Notes: generated from the sequence alone by a model not told the origin. A stretch of 64,000 nucleotides of DNA from Solitalea agri (GCF_023914155.1 NZ_JAMWYS010000013.1:1-64000); one strand, 5' to 3'; shown: positions 19,201-27,958, counted from the first letter of the stretch. Numbers and translations are program-made.

Positions 19201-19249
19201 TTATTTTTTCATGTCTCCTTTTTCCGCCCTTTGGCGGACCGCAAAAGTA
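19201..19249 (-). promoter_or_regulatory. rpsA promoter and structured leader
   Basis: On the minus strand TACTTTTG (plus 19242-19249) matches TAnnTTTG exactly. The predicted leader then folds a CCGCC-AAAGG-GCGG type hairpin (plus 19224-19237). It is followed by an AGGAG Shine-Dalgarno and a three-codon reading frame ATG AAA AAA TAA. The stop of that frame directly abuts the rpsA ATG. Confidence 0.55.
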
Positions 19250-19383
19250 CACATATTCTCTGAAATAAATGAAAAATTATTTAATTGAAAATGAACGTTA
19301 TAGCAAGATGAATTGAAATATAGGCTAGTTATTTATTCATCTTTTGATGAATGATTGCTAAAAACTTGCAGTATTAAATGGTT

Positions 19384-20064
19384 CTATTGCCTTTCCAATA
19401 AATTCTTATATAATTTTGCCACAAATTCTAGTTGCTGTTCAGGTGTCATGTGTGAGTTGTCGAGAATAACAGCGTCGTCGGCTTTACGCAATGGGCTTTC
19501 TTCACGAGTAGTATCTTCGTAATCGCGCTCTTTCAAATTGTCGAGTACTTCACGAACCGAAATTTCTTCACCTTTGGCTTTTAGTTCTTTGTAACGTCGT
19601 TCTGCTCGTATTAATGGTTCGGCTGTCATAAATACTTTTAACTGTGCATCCGGAAATACGGTGGTGCCTATATCTCGGCCATCCATCACTATGTTTTTGG
19701 TTTTGCCCATTTTCTGTTGCAGCTTCACCATCGCTTTCCGAACCTCTTTGATGGCACTAACTTTACTTACATTTTGCGAAACCGGCATTAGGCGTATTTC
19801 CTCCGAAACATCTTCATCGTTTAATAAAACCTGAGTGTAATCATCTTCGAGGTGAAGTTCTACATGCACTTGGTGTAGCACATTCATAACGGCATCATGA
19901 TCATGCCAGTCGATATTATTGCGTAGGAAGTACAAAGTAATTGCTCTGTACATAGCTCCTGAATCAATATAAATAAAATTTAAACGTTTGGCTAAAGCTT
20001 TGGCAATTGTGCTTTTTCCACAGGAAGAATATCCGTCGATAGCAATAATAAAATTTTTCGGCAT
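19384..20064 (-). CDS. cmk: Cytidylate kinase
   Basis: This cytoplasmic enzyme phosphorylates CMP and dCMP to their diphosphates with ATP. At 226 residues it has normal length. The P-loop DGYSSCGKSTIAKALA is at residues 10-25. The substrate-binding region DSGAMYRAITLY, the motif MDGRDIGTTVFPDA and the lid RAERRYKEL are intact. It lies upstream of rpsA on the same strand with a 183-nt gap, so the two may be partly cotranscribed, although rpsA has its own promoter. Confidence 0.95.
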   Translation of the reverse strand: MPKNFIIAIDGYSSCGKSTIAKALAKRLNFIYIDSGAMYRAITLYFLRNNIDWHDHDAVMNVLHQVHVELHLEDDYTQVLLNDEDVSEEIRLMPVSQNVSKVSAIKEVRKAMVKLQQKMGKTKNIVMDGRDIGTTVFPDAQLKVFMTAEPLIRAERRYKELKAKGEEISVREVLDNLKERDYEDTTREESPLRKADDAVILDNSHMTPEQQLEFVAKLYKNLLERQ

Positions 20065-20084
20065 GCTATTAAGTTAGAACGCCG

Positions 20085-20092
20085 CAAATTTA
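20085..20092 (-). promoter_or_regulatory. -7 element of the cmk promoter
   Basis: Minus-strand TAAATTTG is an exact TAnnTTTG match followed by GCGG, 20 nt before the cmk start codon. Confidence 0.55.
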
Positions 20093-20161
20093 GAAAATTC
20101 ATGCTTAGAAACAGCAGTTGTTGAAATTTGAGACAAGCTATTGATAATGGAGAAGGTATTG

Positions 20162-20194
20162 AAAAAAAAACAAGGCGACTTGTTTAAGTCGCCT
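20162..20194 (-). terminator. Terminator of the TM2-to-M48 operon
   Basis: The stem AGGCGACTT (20173-20181) / AAGTCGCCT (20186-20194) with a 4-nt loop is followed on the minus strand by TTGTTTTTTTTTC. It lies about 110 nt past the M48 protease stop. Confidence 0.85.
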
Positions 20195-20302
20195 GTTTCT
20201 TCTTAGATATTGGATTAGAGTGGATTGCTAAGTAAAGAATTTTATTTCTTTAAAACAACAGTTGGTTTACTTATTATTTTGTATCAAAGTTCAAAAGAAG
20301 TG

Positions 20303-21130
20303 CTATCTCTTGGTTGCTAGTTTGTTGGATAAGTTATCTTTTAATGAATTTGTGAGCGTATTCCATTGCAACGAATCTAAAGCGCTTGTTTTGTTTTTTA
20401 AGTGTAACTTATTGATTTGATTAAGTATTGAACCGGCTCTTTCTTTTGAATTAGGATGCGTGTTTAATAAAACTAAAAGGTCAGACATATCGGTAGTGGC
20501 CGACAAACGCATTAAGAAAGTGGCTAAGTATTCAGGATCGATATTGGCATTAAATAAATAGGTTACAGCCGTAGCATCTGCTTCACTCTCAAGTTCTCTG
20601 TCAAATGCGGTGGATGATGCACGTTGCATTACTTGCTTTAGCATTTCACCTCCTTGTTTGCTGTTAATTAATGCAGAGAGTACTGAAGAACCCATTTCCT
20701 TAACCATTTTGTCCATTATGTGTTTTTTTTCTATATGGGCAATTTCATGCGCCATTACAGCGGCTAGTTCTTCAGGGTTATTACACCAGCTAATCAACCC
20801 TGAATGCAACACTAAATGACCATTAGGTAACGCAAAAGCATTGATCTCATCATTTGAAACCACATGAATTTGAATTTTACTAGCATTAATGTGATTGTTA
20901 GTAAAAAGTTTTTGTTTTATTGTATTAACTGCTGTGATGATTTTGGGATTTTCTATTAACTGAGTGTTTTTTTTATATTGTTCCCAAATCAAGTCTCCTA
21001 TTTTTTGCTCATTTAAAGTTTTGGTTTCATTTATTTTAAAAATGCTTAGGTAGTTTATTTGGCTTAAGGCTAGCCAACAACCCAAAAATGTAAATAATAG
21101 TACGAGGAGTTGAGTAAATGCTTTTTTCAT
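20303..21130 (-). CDS. M48-family zinc metalloprotease
   Basis: This 275-residue protein has an N-terminal hydrophobic segment (residues 6-23) that anchors or exports it. A peptidase M48 core follows, with the zinc motif HEIAH (residues 128-132) and the third ligand region in ESEADATAV around residue 180. The PNGHLVLHSGLI strand before the zinc helix is typical of Oma1/BepA/LoiP-like envelope proteases that degrade misfolded outer-membrane proteins. It starts 1 nt after the upstream DUF4870-like gene and is the last of a four-gene minus-strand operon of small membrane proteins. The substrate is unknown. Confidence 0.88.
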   Translation of the reverse strand: MKKAFTQLLVLLFTFLGCWLALSQINYLSIFKINETKTLNEQKIGDLIWEQYKKNTQLIENPKIITAVNTIKQKLFTNNHINASKIQIHVVSNDEINAFALPNGHLVLHSGLISWCNNPEELAAVMAHEIAHIEKKHIMDKMVKEMGSSVLSALINSKQGGEMLKQVMQRASSTAFDRELESEADATAVTYLFNANIDPEYLATFLMRLSATTDMSDLLVLLNTHPNSKERAGSILNQINKLHLKNKTSALDSLQWNTLTNSLKDNLSNKLATKR

Positions 21131-21131
21131 A

Positions 21132-21560
21132 TTATGATTTACAAAATAGATGCGTTAATGTGCTATAAAACCACCATTCTACATGAATACCTTTTCGAAC
21201 TTTTATAGCAGTGCCAATAGTGGCAATAAATTCAATAACGTTAAATAGAATTACTGTAAGCGCATACCCTATATAAAAGTTGCTTAATTGTTGAGGTCCA
21301 AATACTATTGCCAGCGTCCAATAGAAACAAATACTATTTATTAATAATAGCGAAAATTGAGAGGATAATGCTTGTGTGCAATGCCATCTAACAAAATATG
21401 TAGACCTTTTATTGCCTAGGTAAAAGATAAGGGTAGCAATAAGGTTGATAATTGGAAAAGGAAGTCCTGCAATTACTGCAATTAGTGACATTAGATAGCT
21501 ATTTGAAGCTTTTTCCGATTCATGATCGGTAACTTTATAAATAAACAATGCAGATTTCAT
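21132..21560 (-). CDS. Small membrane protein, DUF4870/Tic20-like
   Basis: This 142-residue protein has about four hydrophobic helices and the charged-aromatic stretch KRSTYFVRWHCTQALSSQFS. The latter resembles the RF(V)xxHAxQAL signature of DUF4870-type proteins. No enzymatic motif is seen. Its start overlaps the stop of the DUF2752 gene by 4 nt, so it is translationally coupled. Function unknown. Confidence 0.7.
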   Translation of the reverse strand: MKSALFIYKVTDHESEKASNSYLMSLIAVIAGLPFPIINLIATLIFYLGNKRSTYFVRWHCTQALSSQFSLLLINSICFYWTLAIVFGPQQLSNFYIGYALTVILFNVIEFIATIGTAIKVRKGIHVEWWFYSTLTHLFCKS

Positions 21561-21967
21561 AGATGTTTATAAATATTCCAACTCCAATTGATTATTAATA
21601 AAAGAATCAGTATAACAGATACTTTTTTCCTTCTAATAAAATTTTCGATTGAAATATATGAAACGTAAAAGGTGGAAGATTTTTTAATAAAATCAGCTAT
21701 AATCCAAAATGGCAAAACAACCATTAAGGTTAAGATGATAATTCCTAAAGGATTATAATAAATTGAAACAGTGAAATTTCCTTTTAAAAATTCAATTACA
21801 GCCCGGGTTGATCCACATGATGGGCAAGGTATACCAAGTGTGTTTTTAATTAAGCAAACACTAAAACCTTCGTTATGGTTGCTATTAACTAAATTGAAGA
21901 TCACCCAGGTATACCCTGCCAACAAACAAATTGATACAAGGGTATAAAGCCTTGTTTTGCTTATCAT
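21557..21967 (-). CDS. DUF2752 membrane protein
   Basis: This 136-residue protein carries the family hallmark CPSCGSTRAVIEFLKGNF (residues about 47-64) followed by YNPLGIIIL. Three hydrophobic segments are visible. The paired cysteines could bind metal or form a disulfide, but the function of the family is not known. It lies between the TM2 gene (6 nt gap) and the DUF4870-like gene (4-nt overlap). Confidence 0.85.
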   Translation of the reverse strand: MISKTRLYTLVSICLLAGYTWVIFNLVNSNHNEGFSVCLIKNTLGIPCPSCGSTRAVIEFLKGNFTVSIYYNPLGIIILTLMVVLPFWIIADFIKKSSTFYVSYISIENFIRRKKVSVILILLLIINWSWNIYKHL

Positions 21968-21973
21968 GCTAAA

Positions 21974-22309
21974 TTATAATGCCGTGTTTAATAAGATCAT
22001 GTTTTTCTCACGAGTGGCACTTTGAATCATGAACCAATCGATAATTGACCAAATTCCAAACCCGCCACAAGTAAGTAATTTGCCAATACCTAAACCTGTG
22101 TCTCCGATAATAAAGCGATCAATACCTAAGCCACCAGCTAAAATTGAAACGATTAGGCTTGTTGTTGGATCTTTATAACCCAATGATTGCACCATAATCC
22201 ATTTTGATTCATCAATATTTAGCAAACGCTGCCTTATTGCAGGAATTTGATGACTTTCAAAATACTTACTGTTTGCCATGATAAACATGTCTACCCTTTG
22301 TGATTCCAT
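21974..22309 (-). CDS. TM2-domain protein
   Basis: This 111-residue protein has a soluble N-terminal half (VDMFIMANSKYFESHQIPAI) and a TM2 domain. The latter has two helices joined by a short loop with the GLGIDRFIIGDTGLGIGKLL signature and ends in GIWSIIDWFMI. TM2 proteins are commonly encoded next to DUF2752 in Bacteroidota, as here, but their role is unknown. It is the first gene of the operon. The upstream 273-nt gap (22310-22582) to the divergent arfB holds both promoters but no feature I can name. Confidence 0.88.
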   Translation of the reverse strand: MESQRVDMFIMANSKYFESHQIPAIRQRLLNIDESKWIMVQSLGYKDPTTSLIVSILAGGLGIDRFIIGDTGLGIGKLLTCGGFGIWSIIDWFMIQSATREKNMILLNTAL

Positions 22310-22582
22310 TGTTATATGTGTTGTTAAAAATTACGCTTTATATGTTTTCGAAGTTGAATGTTTTAGAAAATAGCAGCTTAATCATTGTTAGTTTTGGTGC
22401 GCAATTTTCAATAATTATGATCTGTTTTTGAGGTGCATGAAATCCAGATTGAGCGCCTTAAATCTAGTATTTTATAAATTAAAAGCAATAAATTGTTGTT
22501 TAATTTATTTTTAGTTCGATTTAATCATAGTTTGATAATGTAAGTATGGATTTTTAGGTTTAAGGAAAATGATTTTATAAGT

Positions 22583-22993
22583 ATGTATATAGATAGAACA
22601 GCCTTGGCATCGGAGTTAATTTACCAGATGTCTAGAAGTGGAGGAAAAGGTGGCCAAAATGTAAATAAGGTTTCTACAAAAGTTGAAATCGGATTTTCGA
22701 TTAATAATTCTCAGCTGCTTGATGCAGCGCAGAAGGAGTTGTTAAATCAGAAACTTATACATCGAATTACCAAAGAAGGATTAATAAAAATTACTTGCGA
22801 AGAAGAAAGAAGTCAGTTGCTGAATAAAATCAAAGCGGTTGAAAAGATGGCTCATTTACTCGAAAATTCACTGAAAGTAGCGAAGCCTCGCAAAGCAACA
22901 AAACCTTCAAAAACTTCGATTGAAAAGCGATTGACTGATAAGCAGAAGAATTCGATGAAAAAGATAAACCGGGATAAGAATAAGTGGATTTAA
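22583..22993 (+). CDS. arfB: Alternative ribosome-rescue factor / peptidyl-tRNA hydrolase ArfB
   Basis: This 136-residue release-factor-like hydrolase frees peptides from ribosomes stalled on mRNAs without a stop codon. The catalytic GGQ is at residues 23-25 within SRSGGKGGQNVNKVSTKVE. The last 40 residues form the expected Lys/Arg-rich tail that enters the empty mRNA channel (TSIEKRLTDKQKNSMKKI). Length and architecture match E. coli YaeJ. It is a single gene with its own terminator. Confidence 0.95.
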   Translation: MYIDRTALASELIYQMSRSGGKGGQNVNKVSTKVEIGFSINNSQLLDAAQKELLNQKLIHRITKEGLIKITCEEERSQLLNKIKAVEKMAHLLENSLKVAKPRKATKPSKTSIEKRLTDKQKNSMKKINRDKNKWI

Positions 22994-23019
22994 AAGGGTA
23001 GCTCAAGAACTACCCTTTT
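22992..23019 (+). terminator. Terminator of arfB
   Basis: The stem AAAAGGGTAG/CTACCCTTTT has an 8-nt loop that can pair further (TC/GA). It overlaps the arfB stop codon and lies between convergent genes, so it may be bidirectional. Confidence 0.8.
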
Positions 23020-23047
23020 GATTTAATATGTAGAAGTGTTTAGTTTA

Positions 23048-23449
23048 TTAATTATTGGCAAGCTTGTTAGGTAATTGAGCAGATGGTCCTTGATAAGTAG
23101 CGTCTCCGAATGCTAAAATGGCCGCAAAAATCAGATTTAAAAAAAATAGTCCAATGCCAAATGCAGTTGATTTTCCAAAGCTTTTAGCTAAATCGAGACA
23201 ACCAATAATAAGGATCACAAAATTCACAAACGGAACAAATAATAAAATTACCCACCAAGTTGGTCGTCCTACAATTTCTAATAAAACAATAACATTGTAA
23301 ATTGGTATAATCGATGCCCATCCGGGCTTTCCAGCTTTTACAAAAATCTTCCACCCAATAATAATTCCCAGAAGTAAAATTGCCAGGTATGCAATTATAA
23401 AACCTGTGCCGAGTGTTGCTTGCGTAGATGTTTCAAATTGATTTTCCAT
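23048..23449 (-). CDS. DUF5684-like small membrane protein
   Basis: This 133-residue protein has four hydrophobic segments and the sequence FVKAGKPGWASIIPIYNVIV. This KAGxPGWxxxIPxYN pattern is typical of DUF5684 proteins, sometimes annotated as signal peptidase I-related. The LDLAKSFGKSTAFGIGL stretch also fits. No catalytic Ser/Lys dyad is visible, so protease activity is unlikely. Function unknown; single gene. Confidence 0.8.
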   Translation of the reverse strand: MENQFETSTQATLGTGFIIAYLAILLLGIIIGWKIFVKAGKPGWASIIPIYNVIVLLEIVGRPTWWVILLFVPFVNFVILIIGCLDLAKSFGKSTAFGIGLFFLNLIFAAILAFGDATYQGPSAQLPNKLANN

Positions 23450-23562
23450 AATAAGTGTTTGTTAGTTAATAAATTAATTGTCTTAAAGATAATAAATAGT
23501 TTTAAAAACAATTATTTTAACATTTTGAAAATCAATGATTTGAAAGCTTTTCTGCAAAAGTT

Positions 23563-24066
23563 CTAGCGCTTAGACCAAATCCACAACCCTAAGCCAATAA
23601 GGGCTGCCAGACTTATAACAAATGCACCTTTGAGTGTATTTTCTGTTTTTTCGTGGTATCTAATATCCTCTTTTAATACTGCTATTCTGCTTTCCCGCTG
23701 CTTAATGATATTTTGAAGACGCATTTGCTCGCTGTTAAAACGAAATGTTTGATTACTTAAAGAATCTTTTTTCTCAATCACCGAGCTGTTTTTAACAATG
23801 TTTAAACGGTCAATGGCATCCATAATCCGGTTATCCATTTCAATAATTCGTTGCTGGGTTGCGATTACCTGTTTTAAATCATTCTTAGACTGCCCCCCAA
23901 AAAAAGCATTTCGTTCTTCATTGTTTCGTTTCCATTCCTGAAATAACGAACTTCTTTGTTCAAGCAGTTTGTTAAGATCTTTGCGGGCGTCTTCAAGAGT
24001 TTGTGCAGGGCATTGTAGTATGGTAGAGGATATAAAAAATAAACCAAGAAAAAGGTATTTGGACAT
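23563..24066 (-). CDS. Secreted coiled-coil protein with C-terminal membrane helix
   Basis: I do not recognise a family. The 167-residue protein starts with a signal peptide (MSKYLFLGLFFISSTILQC, cleavage near CPAQ). It continues with about 110 residues of charged heptad-like helix (LEQRSSLFQEWKRNNEERNA, FNSEQMRLQNIIKQRESRIA). It ends in a membrane helix AFVISLAALIGLGLWIW followed by SKR. The topology suggests an envelope-anchored coiled coil with its bulk in the periplasm. Confidence 0.7.
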   Translation of the reverse strand: MSKYLFLGLFFISSTILQCPAQTLEDARKDLNKLLEQRSSLFQEWKRNNEERNAFFGGQSKNDLKQVIATQQRIIEMDNRIMDAIDRLNIVKNSSVIEKKDSLSNQTFRFNSEQMRLQNIIKQRESRIAVLKEDIRYHEKTENTLKGAFVISLAALIGLGLWIWSKR

Positions 24067-24244
24067 AAGTTCAATTGTTTTAATAAAAATAAGTGTTTAC
24101 TAGTTTGAATTCTTTCAAGAACCATTCTTAAACGAAAAGATGTTTCATGAAAAAATAGTTTAATTTTAGCCTTTCAAAAAGTCGACCAATACTGTTTTAA
24201 CCGATAGGCAAAAAAAGAGCAGCCAATCAAAATTGAAGTTATTA

Positions 24245-25729
24245 ATGAATAAGATATTAATTGCCAACCGTGGAGAAATTGCTTTAAGAATAATGCGTTC
24301 AGCGCGTGAAATGGGAATAAAAACTGTAGCCGTATTTTCTGATGCTGATCGCAACGCATTACATGTTCGTTATGCTGATGAATCAGTTCATATTGGCCCT
24401 TCTGCCTCTAATCAGTCATACTTGGTTATTGAAAAGATCATCAATGCTGCATTAAGTACAGGGGCTGATGCGATTCACCCCGGATATGGCTTTTTATCAG
24501 AAAATGCTGAGTTTGCCAGGAAGGTAAAACAAGCCGGTATTACATTAATAGGCCCATCTCCTGAATCCATGGAGGTAATGGGTGATAAACTTTCGGCAAA
24601 AGCAGCTGCCAAAAAATATAATATTCCATTGGTTCCGGGCAGTGACGGAGCTATTTCAGATGAGAAAGAAGCGGAAAAAATTGCTCAGGAAATTGGATTT
24701 CCTATTTTAATTAAAGCCTCAGCCGGTGGAGGAGGAAAAGGGATGCGTGTTGTTGAACATGCTGGCGAGTTGGAAGAACAAATGCACCGTGCTATCAGTG
24801 AAGCTAAATCAGCTTTTGGTGATGGTTCAGTATTTATTGAGCGTTATGTGGCCTCGCCACGCCATATTGAGTTTCAGATTTTAGGTGATACACATGGAAA
24901 TATTGTTCATTTGTTTGAACGTGAATGTTCGGTACAGCGTCGTCACCAAAAAGTAATTGAAGAGGCACCTTCTGCGATTCTTACTCCCGAAATTCGTGAG
25001 AAAATGGGGCAATGTGCTGTTGATGTTGCCAAAGCATGTAATTATGTGGGGGCGGGTACGGTTGAGTTCATTTTAGATGAAAAGCTCAATTTCTACTTCC
25101 TTGAAATGAATACACGTTTACAAGTGGAGCACCCGGTGACTGAAATGATTACTGGAATAGATTTGGTGAAAGAGCAAATTAAAGTGGCTCGAGGTGAAGC
25201 CTTAAGTTTTAAACAGGAAGACCTTAAAATTAATGGGCATGCCATTGAGTTAAGGGTTTATGCAGAAGATCCTAACAATAATTTCTTGCCTGATATTGGT
25301 AAACTTAAAAAATATAAAATTCCGAAAGGGCCGGGTGTGCGGGTTGATGATGGGTTTGAGCAAGGAATGGATATTCCTATTTATTATGACCCGATGATTG
25401 CCAAATTGATAACTCATGGTGAGAACCGCACAATTGCCATCGACAGAATGCTGCGAGCGATAAAAGATTATCGGATTTTTGGAATTGAAACAACACTGGG
25501 CTTCGGTCGTTTTGTTTTAAAACATGAAGCATTTGCTTCAGGTAATTTTGATACGCATTTTGTGAAAAAATACTTCAACGGAAAACTCGAAGAGGAATAT
25601 CAAAATGATGAAGCTGAAATCGCTGCACTAGTGGCTGTAAAGGCTTTTGAAAAAGACAAAAAACGAATTGCTGATAATGCGATTTCAAAATCGGGTTATA
25701 GTAGCTGGAGGATGAGAAGCAGGATTTAG
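24245..25729 (+). CDS. accC: Biotin carboxylase subunit (acetyl/propionyl-CoA carboxylase type)
   Basis: This ATP-grasp enzyme carboxylates biotin on a carrier protein, the first half-reaction of acyl-CoA carboxylases. The N-terminal motif KILIANRGEIALRIMR starts the biotin-carboxylase domain. The glycine-rich ATP loop KASAGGGGKGMRVV, the ERECSVQRRHQKVIEEAPS motif and the catalytic EMNTRLQVEHPVTEM are intact. I chose ATG 24245 because family members begin MNKILIANRG; the ATG at 24233 adds four residues. The 494-residue product is longer than E. coli AccC (449), with a Lys-rich tail. No carrier or carboxyltransferase gene is adjacent, so its partners must lie elsewhere. Confidence 0.92.
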   Translation: MNKILIANRGEIALRIMRSAREMGIKTVAVFSDADRNALHVRYADESVHIGPSASNQSYLVIEKIINAALSTGADAIHPGYGFLSENAEFARKVKQAGITLIGPSPESMEVMGDKLSAKAAAKKYNIPLVPGSDGAISDEKEAEKIAQEIGFPILIKASAGGGGKGMRVVEHAGELEEQMHRAISEAKSAFGDGSVFIERYVASPRHIEFQILGDTHGNIVHLFERECSVQRRHQKVIEEAPSAILTPEIREKMGQCAVDVAKACNYVGAGTVEFILDEKLNFYFLEMNTRLQVEHPVTEMITGIDLVKEQIKVARGEALSFKQEDLKINGHAIELRVYAEDPNNNFLPDIGKLKKYKIPKGPGVRVDDGFEQGMDIPIYYDPMIAKLITHGENRTIAIDRMLRAIKDYRIFGIETTLGFGRFVLKHEAFASGNFDTHFVKKYFNGKLEEEYQNDEAEIAALVAVKAFEKDKKRIADNAISKSGYSSWRMRSRI

Positions 25730-25815
25730 TAAGGTTGTTCATCTTGTTTCATGAGCTTTGGAAGTATAGATTAATAAGAAGATAATGGTTTTTCAAATTC
25801 TCAAATTAAAATAAA

Positions 25816-26406
25816 GTGTTTACAGGAATTATTGAAACCCTTGGAGTAGTAAAAGCTATTCAGAAAGAAGGCTCTAATATTCATTTTACCATTGAATCTC
25901 CTATTTCGAAAGAATTAAAAATTGATCAAAGTGTTGCCCACAATGGCGTTTGTTTAACGGTGGTAGCTCTGGGTGATAATAGTCATACGGTAACTGCAAT
26001 TGACGAAACGTTGAAGAAAACCAATTTAGGTGATTGGATCACGGGTTCAAAAGTTAATCTTGAACGCTGCATGCAAATGAATGGCAGGCTGGATGGGCAT
26101 ATCGTTCAGGGACATGTGGATCAAACAGCAACCTGTATTAGTGTAGTAAGTAAAGACGGAAGCTGGGAGTTTGAGTTTAATTATGATTCATCAAAAGGAA
26201 ATGTAACTGTTGAAAAAGGTTCGATAACCATTAACGGTACCAGCTTAACAGTTGTGAATTCTAAAGATTCAGGCTTTTCGGTAGCGATTATTCCTTACAC
26301 CTACGAACACACTAATTTTCACGAGATTAAACAGGGTACTGTTGTCAACCTTGAGTTTGATATTATAGGAAAATACGTGGCCCGTTTGTTGGGAAAAACT
26401 CAATAA
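25816..26406 (+). CDS. ribE: Riboflavin synthase, alpha chain
   Basis: This enzyme dismutates two molecules of 6,7-dimethyl-8-ribityllumazine to riboflavin. The 196 residues hold the two repeated lumazine-binding barrels, with MFTGIIETLG at the start, NGVCLTV and GHIVQGHVDQTATC in the first and GSITINGTSLTV in the second. The start is GTG at 25816, fixed by the invariant MFTGIIE N-terminus. It may be cotranscribed with the biotin carboxylase gene 86 nt upstream. Confidence 0.96.
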   Translation: MFTGIIETLGVVKAIQKEGSNIHFTIESPISKELKIDQSVAHNGVCLTVVALGDNSHTVTAIDETLKKTNLGDWITGSKVNLERCMQMNGRLDGHIVQGHVDQTATCISVVSKDGSWEFEFNYDSSKGNVTVEKGSITINGTSLTVVNSKDSGFSVAIIPYTYEHTNFHEIKQGTVVNLEFDIIGKYVARLLGKTQ

Positions 26407-26468
26407 ATATTTTCTAGTAATTGTTATTTCAAATAACTAAAAGTAATAGTAGATTATTAATAAGCAAT

Positions 26469-26505
26469 TGGCTGGTTCTCTTTTAGAAAGCAGCCATTTT
26501 TTTTT
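26469..26505 (+). terminator. Terminator of ribE
   Basis: TGGCTG (26469-26474) pairs with CAGCCA (26491-26496), with an inner TTCT/AGAA, and is followed by nine T residues. Confidence 0.85.
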
Positions 26506-26588
26506 ATTTTAATTGCACTTTGCATTTGGCTATGAAACATATTTTATCATTTTTGCATCCGCTCGATATAATTAAACCAGTACGATAA

Positions 26589-27809
26589 ATGAGGGGGACG
26601 ATTTACCAAACTATTCTTTTTGTTGCATTAGGAGGCCTTGCTGCCTGTACGTCAAATAGTTCAAAGCCTGATAAAAAATCAGTTAACGCTCCACCGTGTT
26701 ATGAAACATTAGACGTGGATCAGCGTGAAATTCCTGAAATAAGAGAGAAGATTCATGCTGATAAAAAAGCCTGGCAACTCGATACTATTTTTCAAAAAAA
26801 GGTTAAACGCGAAGGGTTTAATGGCGATGTATTAGTTGCCCAAAGAGGTGTTGTCATATATCGGAAGAAATTCGGCTATGCTTCTTTTGATCGCAAGATG
26901 CAGGACACATTAAAGTTTGATTCTAAATTTCAATTGGCTTCCATGTCGAAAACATTTACGGCAATGGCGGTGCTTAAGCTTTATGAAGCGGGTAAAATTA
27001 AGCTGGATGATAGCGTTCAAAAATTCATACCTGATTTTCCATATCATGGCATAAATATTCAAATGTTGCTTTCGCACCGTAGCGGACTGCCTTACTACGC
27101 ATATGCCTTTGATGATAGTGTTCGTAAAGTAAGAACCCCGCCGGATAATAACCAAATTTTAAAATGGTTCGCTCAGTCTCGTCCTAAACCATACAATCGC
27201 CCAAATCGGTCATTCGCGTATAATAATAGCAATTACATGGTTTTAGCATCAATTGTTGAGCGTGTAAGCGGATTGCCTTTTGATCAGTTTTTGAAGAAAA
27301 ATATTTTTGATCCGATAGGAATGAAGAATACTTATTTGTCAACAACCAAAAACGATTCGATCAATATGAATCGGACGATGGGTTATGAAGGACGGAGGAA
27401 AATTCAAACGGATTATTATGATTTTGTGATTGGAGACAAAGGAGTTTATTCAACAATAGACGATCTGTTTAAATGGTATAAAGCTTTAAATTCTGATTGT
27501 TTTTTAAGCAAGAAAACAATGAAGGAAGCCTGGCAACCGCGAAGTTTTGAACGCAAAGGTTTGAAGAATTATGGTTATGGTTTTCGGATGATGCTAAAAG
27601 ATGCAGAAAGTAAAAAGGCCCGTTATGTTTATCACAATGGATGGTGGAAGGGTTATAGTACCTTATTTTGGTTTAATCCGCATGAAGATTATGTAGTGAT
27701 TATTTTAGGGAACCGCAAAAACGGTACTGTTTATAAGGTGAAAAGCATTTTGCAGGTTATGGAAGAAGATGCCAATGCAGGTGAAATGGATGATGAACTG
27801 ACAGATTAA
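26589..27809 (+). CDS. Lipoprotein serine hydrolase, beta-lactamase class C/PBP4* fold
   Basis: This 406-residue protein has a lipoprotein signal (hydrophobic segment ending LGGLAAC, so Cys20 would be lipidated). The serine beta-lactamase-like domain shows SMSK as the SxxK nucleophile motif (about residue 119), YNNSNY as the YxN motif and HNGWWKGYST as the HxG motif. Such proteins act as D-alanyl-D-alanine peptidases or esterases at the cell surface, and true beta-lactamase activity is not implied. It stands alone between two terminators. Confidence 0.9.
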   Translation: MRGTIYQTILFVALGGLAACTSNSSKPDKKSVNAPPCYETLDVDQREIPEIREKIHADKKAWQLDTIFQKKVKREGFNGDVLVAQRGVVIYRKKFGYASFDRKMQDTLKFDSKFQLASMSKTFTAMAVLKLYEAGKIKLDDSVQKFIPDFPYHGINIQMLLSHRSGLPYYAYAFDDSVRKVRTPPDNNQILKWFAQSRPKPYNRPNRSFAYNNSNYMVLASIVERVSGLPFDQFLKKNIFDPIGMKNTYLSTTKNDSINMNRTMGYEGRRKIQTDYYDFVIGDKGVYSTIDDLFKWYKALNSDCFLSKKTMKEAWQPRSFERKGLKNYGYGFRMMLKDAESKKARYVYHNGWWKGYSTLFWFNPHEDYVVIILGNRKNGTVYKVKSILQVMEEDANAGEMDDELTD

Positions 27810-27914
27810 ATCGGTGAAAAATTAAAATGTACCAAGTGGTTAGTTAGGCGACACGTTAAATTTAGAAGTGCAAACTGATTAACTCTATCTAAAAATAGTT
27901 AGTCCTAAACATTG

Positions 27915-27958
27915 AAGGAGCAGATTGACTCAATACGGGTAATTTGCTCCTTTTGTTT
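27915..27958 (+). terminator. Terminator of the serine hydrolase gene
   Basis: AAGGAGCA (27915-27922) and TGCTCCTT (27945-27952) form a perfect 8-bp stem with a 22-nt loop, followed by TTGTTTTT. It separates the gene from the MprF-like gene. Confidence 0.75.

Noticed and set aside
23048-23449. Signal peptidase I
   Set aside because: Annotated so in some DUF5684 relatives, but no Ser-Lys catalytic motif is present.
26589-27809. Antibiotic-resistance beta-lactamase
   Set aside because: SxxK/YxN/HxG are shared with peptidases and esterases, and the lipoprotein is long and divergent; resistance cannot be claimed.
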